A program made the translations under genes and the position numbers. The notes beneath the pieces were generated by a model. That model worked only from the letters and a program-made list of their open reading frames with translations, did no database searches and was not told the origin of the DNA. A stretch of 8,252 bases of DNA from the NCBI GenBank assembly GCA_041695045.1, contig JBGFRR010000112.1:1-8252 (forward strand), written 5' to 3'. This DNA is from JBGFRR01 sp041695045 (GTDB lineage Bacteria; Bacteroidota; Ignavibacteria; UBA10030). Position 1 is the first letter of the stretch. Every line of letters starts with the position of its first letter. Positions 5,722 through 8,252 of this stretch are shown here, in pieces.

Positions 5722-7041
5722 ATGACCCTCGAACAACGCATCATCACGAAGAAAGCCCGGGTGGGTGTGGTCGGCCTCGGCTATGTCGGCTTGCCGCTCG
5801 CCGTGGAATATGCGGCGAAGGGTTTCACGACTGTCGGCATCGACATCGACCCGGCGAAAGTGAAGCAGGTCAATGCAGGGAAGAATTACATCGGCGATGT
5901 CGACGGGAAGCGACTGCGCGACGTAGTCAAGAACAAACTGCTCAGAGCCGTCACGCACTATGATGGTGTGGAGGAGCTGGATGTCGTGTTCATCTGTGTT
6001 CCAACGCCGTTTACCGCTCACAAGGACCCCGACATCACGGCAATTCTTGCCGCCGCGCGGGAACTTGGCGCGCGTCTGCGGCGTGGACAACTGATTGTGC
6101 TCAAGAGCACCACATTCCCGAATACCACCCAGGGCTACGTGCAGCCGATTCTTGAGCGGTCGGGGCTGACAGTGGGAACCGATTTCTACCTTGCGTTCTC
6201 GCCCGAGCGGATCGACCCCGGCAACAAACGATGGACGACGGCCAACACGCCCATTGTCGTTGGCGGGGTGACGGAGCGGTGCACGCGTCTTGCGTGTTTA
6301 GCCGCCGAGCAGGTGGTGGTGAAGGCGATTCCCGTTTCAAGCCCACGCGTGGCGGAGTTGGAAAAACTGCTCGAAAACATTTTTCGCAGTGTCAACATCG
6401 CGCTGGTGAACGAGCTTGCGCAACTCTGCGACCGGATGGGGGGCGTCAACGTGTGGGAAGCCGTGGACGCTGCCTCGACGAAGCCTTTCGGCTACATGCC
6501 GTTCTATCCCGGTCCCGGCATCGGCGGCCATTGCATTTTAGTCGACCCGTACTATCTCGCGTGGCTCGCGCGGCAGTATGATTTCCAGACGAACTTCATC
6601 GCCCTGGCCGCCGAGACGAACGAGAGCATGCCCTTCTACGTCAAAAGCATGGTGCAGCGGGAAATCAGCATGATGCCCGTAACGATGGCGAAGGCGAAGA
6701 TTCTCCTCCTCGGTGTAGCGTTTAAGAAGGACGTGGACGACATCCGCCACTCGCCGGCGCTGAAAGTGATGGCGCTTTTGCTTGCGGACGGTGCGCGGTC
6801 GCTCACCTACAACGACCCCTATGTGCCGAATGTTCGCGTTGACGGCCGCGACCTCTCTTCGCAGCCGCTCACCCGCGCGCTCCTTCGCAGCGCGGACTGC
6901 GTGTTGATTACGACCGACCATTCGCAGTATGACTACGACTTCATCGTGAGCAACGCGAAGCGGGTGATCGATACGCGGAACGCGACGAAGAATGTGAAAC
7001 ACCGTCGCGACCGGATTGTGTTGTTGGGGGATGGGAGGTAA
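5722..7041 (+). CDS. UDP-sugar 6-dehydrogenase (WbpA / UDP-glucose dehydrogenase family), 439 aa
   Basis: An NAD-dependent enzyme that oxidises C6 of a UDP-sugar twice to give the UDP-uronic acid used in capsule, O-antigen or exopolysaccharide synthesis. The NAD-binding GxGxxG is at 18-23. The middle domain carries the catalytic region EKLLENIFRSVNIALVNEL (about 214-232, Lys215 and Asn219). The thiohemiacetal-forming Cys271 lies in GPGIGGHC, followed by Asp275. The C-terminal UDP-binding domain has GVAFKKDVDDIRHSP (331-345). The overall pattern fits the WbpA/UDP-GlcNAc or UDP-ManNAc dehydrogenase branch at least as well as UDP-glucose dehydrogenase, so the substrate is left open. After the active Cys the usual HCIPxDP reads HCILVDP. 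An in-frame TAA two codons before ATG 5722 fixes the start; no Shine-Dalgarno is evident. Length is normal. No sugar-nucleotide or glycosyltransferase gene adjoins it. Confidence 0.92.
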   Translation: MTLEQRIITKKARVGVVGLGYVGLPLAVEYAAKGFTTVGIDIDPAKVKQVNAGKNYIGDVDGKRLRDVVKNKLLRAVTHYDGVEELDVVFICVPTPFTAHKDPDITAILAAARELGARLRRGQLIVLKSTTFPNTTQGYVQPILERSGLTVGTDFYLAFSPERIDPGNKRWTTANTPIVVGGVTERCTRLACLAAEQVVVKAIPVSSPRVAELEKLLENIFRSVNIALVNELAQLCDRMGGVNVWEAVDAASTKPFGYMPFYPGPGIGGHCILVDPYYLAWLARQYDFQTNFIALAAETNESMPFYVKSMVQREISMMPVTMAKAKILLLGVAFKKDVDDIRHSPALKVMALLLADGARSLTYNDPYVPNVRVDGRDLSSQPLTRALLRSADCVLITTDHSQYDYDFIVSNAKRVIDTRNATKNVKHRRDRIVLLGDGR

Positions 7042-7065
7042 TTGTTGTTGCAACGAGGCAGCAGC

Positions 7066-7272
7066 ATGAAGGTTTCGATGAAACGATATCGCTTGACGAG
7101 CCCTCGTCAGGATAATGAGGTAAGAGCGTTCTGGCGTCGCCAACCATTCGAATACAAATTGGTAGTTCTTGAGTATCTTCGTACACGCTGGGCAAAACTT
7201 AATCCTCATGCCAAGCAGAATCGACATTCCAAGAGACTTCGAAGAGTTCTTCGCATTGTTAAACAAAAATGA
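7066..7272 (+). CDS. Small basic protein, putative partner of the overlapping nucleotidyltransferase (68 aa)
   Basis: A short open frame from ATG 7066, with gagg at 7055-7058 as Shine-Dalgarno; the frame could also begin at TTG 7042. The protein is rich in Arg and Lys. A central helix-like segment, FWRRQPFEYKLVVLEYLRTRW (residues 22-42), has the feel of a small helical DNA- or protein-binding unit, and the tail RLRRVLRIVKQK is strongly basic. It begins 24 bp after the dehydrogenase stop and overlaps the next gene by 65 bp out of frame. Small proteins with a similar layout (helix, then a basic LxRVxRxxK end) occur upstream of this nucleotidyltransferase type in other genomes, as I recall, but I cannot name a family. 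An antitoxin or regulator role is inference. It could be a chance frame. Confidence 0.5.
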   Translation: MKVSMKRYRLTSPRQDNEVRAFWRRQPFEYKLVVLEYLRTRWAKLNPHAKQNRHSKRLRRVLRIVKQK

Positions 7273-7660
7273 AGTACGGTATCTTGTGATTGGTGGGTAT
7301 GCATTTGCGATCCATGCTCATCCGAGATTCACGGACGACATCGATGTCTTTATTGCAACAACCAAGACCAATGCCAAGAAACTCATGAAGGCGCTTGATG
7401 AGTTTGGTTTTGGGAACGTCGGCCTTACGGTGGAAGACCTTCTCCGACCCGACTATGTGATTCAGCTCGGATATCCTCCGCTCAGAATTGATTTGCTGAC
7501 ATCGATTTCCAGAGTCAGTTTTTCAGAAGCATGGAAGCGTCGAGTCCACGTTCGCTTCGGGAAACAGCGCGTGTGGTTTATCAGCAAAAGAGACTTGATC
7601 GAAAGTAAAAAGGGGACAGGCCGGAAGAAAGATCGCCGCGATTTGGATGAACTGCTTTGA
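7208..7660 (+). CDS. Nucleotidyltransferase, DUF6036/AbiEii-like (150 aa)
   Basis: A polymerase-beta-fold nucleotidyltransferase of the single-domain type. It opens with a DFEEFFALLNKNEVRYLVIGG block (10-30), then GGYAFAIHAHPRFTDDIDVF, where GG at 29-30 replaces the GS of MNT proteins and D44/D46 are the metal-binding Asp pair. The third Asp is D95 in RIDLLTS. The C-terminal signature K134...GRKKDRRDLDEL (138-149) is typical of the group. The family includes proteins annotated as AbiEii-like toxins and uncharacterised nucleotidyltransferases that modify tRNA or proteins in toxin-antitoxin contexts. It is unrelated in detail to the MntA at 4296. ATG 7208 gives the family-like N-terminus; TTG 7169 would add 13 residues. 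No Shine-Dalgarno is visible, so coupling to the overlapping upstream small gene is likely. Confidence 0.85.
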   Translation: MPSRIDIPRDFEEFFALLNKNEVRYLVIGGYAFAIHAHPRFTDDIDVFIATTKTNAKKLMKALDEFGFGNVGLTVEDLLRPDYVIQLGYPPLRIDLLTSISRVSFSEAWKRRVHVRFGKQRVWFISKRDLIESKKGTGRKKDRRDLDELL

Positions 7661-7676
7661 ACAATCTTGACCGTCA

Positions 7677-7711
7677 GAACTCCAACCCCGAACCCCAAAC
7701 CCCAAACCTTC
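7677..7711. repeat. Degenerate 7-bp tandem repeat in the HIT gene leader
   Basis: About five 7-bp units of consensus aacccca lie directly upstream of the HIT start codon, ending 3 bases before ATG 7715. Two units (7691-7697 and 7698-7704) are identical; the outer ones are degenerate. On the minus strand this is a run of three GGGG tracts flanked by GG tracts with 2-3 base spacers, a possible G-quadruplex. The array fills the position where a Shine-Dalgarno would be. Confidence 0.7.
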
Positions 7712-7714
7712 ATC

Positions 7715-8203
7715 ATGAAACGTCTCTTCTCTCCCTGGCGCTCGGCGTATATTCAGTCGTTCAAGCATGCACGGAAGGGGAAGCCGTGTCTCTTCTGCCG
7801 CATTGCCCGCAGCCGCAAGGATGAGAAGAACCTTGTCGCCTGGCGCGGCGAGCATTGCTACGTGGTACTGAATCTCTTTCCCTACAACGCCGGCCATCTG
7901 CTCATTGTGCCCTATCGTCACACGGCCGAGTTTGCCGACCTTTCGGCGGAGGTCAACGCCGAGCTGATGCACGCCACGGCTCGTTGCATGAAGGCGCTCC
8001 GCAACCTCAGCCGCCCGCACGGCTTCAACTTCGGCGCAAACTTAGGGCGCGTGGCCGGAGCGGGCATCGAAGAGCATGTGCACTTCCACCTTGTGCCGCG
8101 CTGGAACGGCGATACAAACTTCCTACCGGTGCTCAGCGATACGAAACTGGTCTCGGAAGACTTAAAGAAGATGTGGCGAGAGATGAAGAGGGAGTTACAG
8201 TAG
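7715..8203 (+). CDS. HIT-family protein, Ap4A phosphorylase-like (162 aa)
   Basis: A histidine-triad nucleotide hydrolase/transferase. The triad HVHFHL lies at 121-126, with His123 the expected nucleophile. An N-terminal Cys pair (C25, C28, pattern CLFC), with downstream His, is typical of zinc-binding HIT members. The blocks LNLFPYNAGHLLIVPYRH (52-69), RPHGFNFGANLG (100-111) and the end PRWNGDTNF (128-136) match the branch that includes mycobacterial Rv2613c, an Ap4A phosphorylase. It probably cleaves diadenosine polyphosphates, helping clear these alarmone-like by-products. The start is ATG 7715; upstream in-frame GTG/ATG-like starts would read through the repeat array. It is 54 bp downstream of the nucleotidyltransferase, but the repeat between suggests independent expression. 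Length is normal for the group. Confidence 0.9.
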   Translation: MKRLFSPWRSAYIQSFKHARKGKPCLFCRIARSRKDEKNLVAWRGEHCYVVLNLFPYNAGHLLIVPYRHTAEFADLSAEVNAELMHATARCMKALRNLSRPHGFNFGANLGRVAGAGIEEHVHFHLVPRWNGDTNFLPVLSDTKLVSEDLKKMWREMKRELQ

Positions 8204-8231
8204 ATAGTTGATAGTTCATAGTCGAGAGTTG
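8203..8231. repeat. Degenerate 7-bp tandem repeat after the HIT gene
   Basis: Four 7-bp units of consensus atagttg start right after the stop codon (8204-8231): the first two differ only in the last base, the third and fourth have one or two changes. AT-rich heptads of this kind often appear as degenerate simple repeats between genes. The remaining 21 bases show nothing firm; an ATG at 8238 with five open codons is too short to call. Confidence 0.6.
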
Positions 8232-8252
8232 TAAAGTATGGCCGGTCAACGG

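Noticed and set aside
5501..5725. Plus-strand 74-residue frame before the dehydrogenase
   Set aside because: It reads through the second fold-back element, has no homologous feel and no Shine-Dalgarno.
6538..7266. 242-residue minus-strand frame over the dehydrogenase 3' end and the small basic gene
   Set aside because: It is antisense to the conserved dehydrogenase C-terminal domain; Arg/His/Val-rich and without a motif.
1107..8165. Leucine TTA codons in the GC-rich genes are mostly followed by G (about eight of ten seen)
   Set aside because: The count is small, and codons beginning with G are common here, so chance is a sufficient explanation without a genome-wide test.
8238..8252. ATG followed by five open codons at the right edge
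   Set aside because: Too short to judge and without a clear Shine-Dalgarno; it could be the start of the next gene.

Overview
The window reads as one arm of a bacterial chromosome with moderately high GC, and every supported gene lies on the + strand. The mix of genes fits a Gram-negative lineage of the Bacteroidota/Chlorobiota (FCB) type: a zinc-dependent phospholipase C/S1-P1-like protein, a YtxH plus DUF948-like pair, an EF-G2-type translation-factor paralogue and many intergenic palindromic repeats. This placement is an inference from protein style, not from a marker gene. Shine-Dalgarno sequences are clear before some genes (YtxH, EF-G paralogue) and absent before others.

Region 1 (1-1975) holds the 3' part of a zinc phospholipase C/nuclease-like gene, a short YtxH-type membrane protein and a DUF948-like membrane/coiled-coil protein. 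The last two are separated by about 400 bp packed with palindromes, including a composite REP-like element of three hairpins.

Region 2 (1976-4222) is a complete 702-residue EF-G paralogue. Its domain IV is well conserved, but its GTPase signature motifs are altered: DTPGY instead of DTPGH, NKLN instead of NKxD, and Ser for the switch I Thr. This resembles the Bacteroides EF-G2 paralogue and is the most interesting coding feature here.

Region 3 (4223-5131) is a MntA-HepT-type (type VII) toxin-antitoxin pair with a 4-base ATGA overlap. A 590-bp gene-free stretch follows (5132-5721). It holds a roughly 196-bp fold-back element, a perfect 13-bp hairpin and a second, more degenerate fold-back of about 150 bp.

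Region 4 (5722-8252) has a UDP-sugar 6-dehydrogenase (WbpA/UDP-glucose dehydrogenase family) with no other polysaccharide genes beside it. Next comes a second nucleotidyltransferase cassette, in which a small basic protein overlaps a GGYA-type nucleotidyltransferase by 65 bp out of frame. The last gene is a HIT-family protein of the Ap4A-phosphorylase-like type, with 7-bp-period degenerate repeats on both sides.

The genes do not form one operon. The picture is housekeeping genes interleaved with two unrelated nucleotidyltransferase cassettes (one a clear toxin-antitoxin pair) and with several classes of dispersed palindromic repeat.
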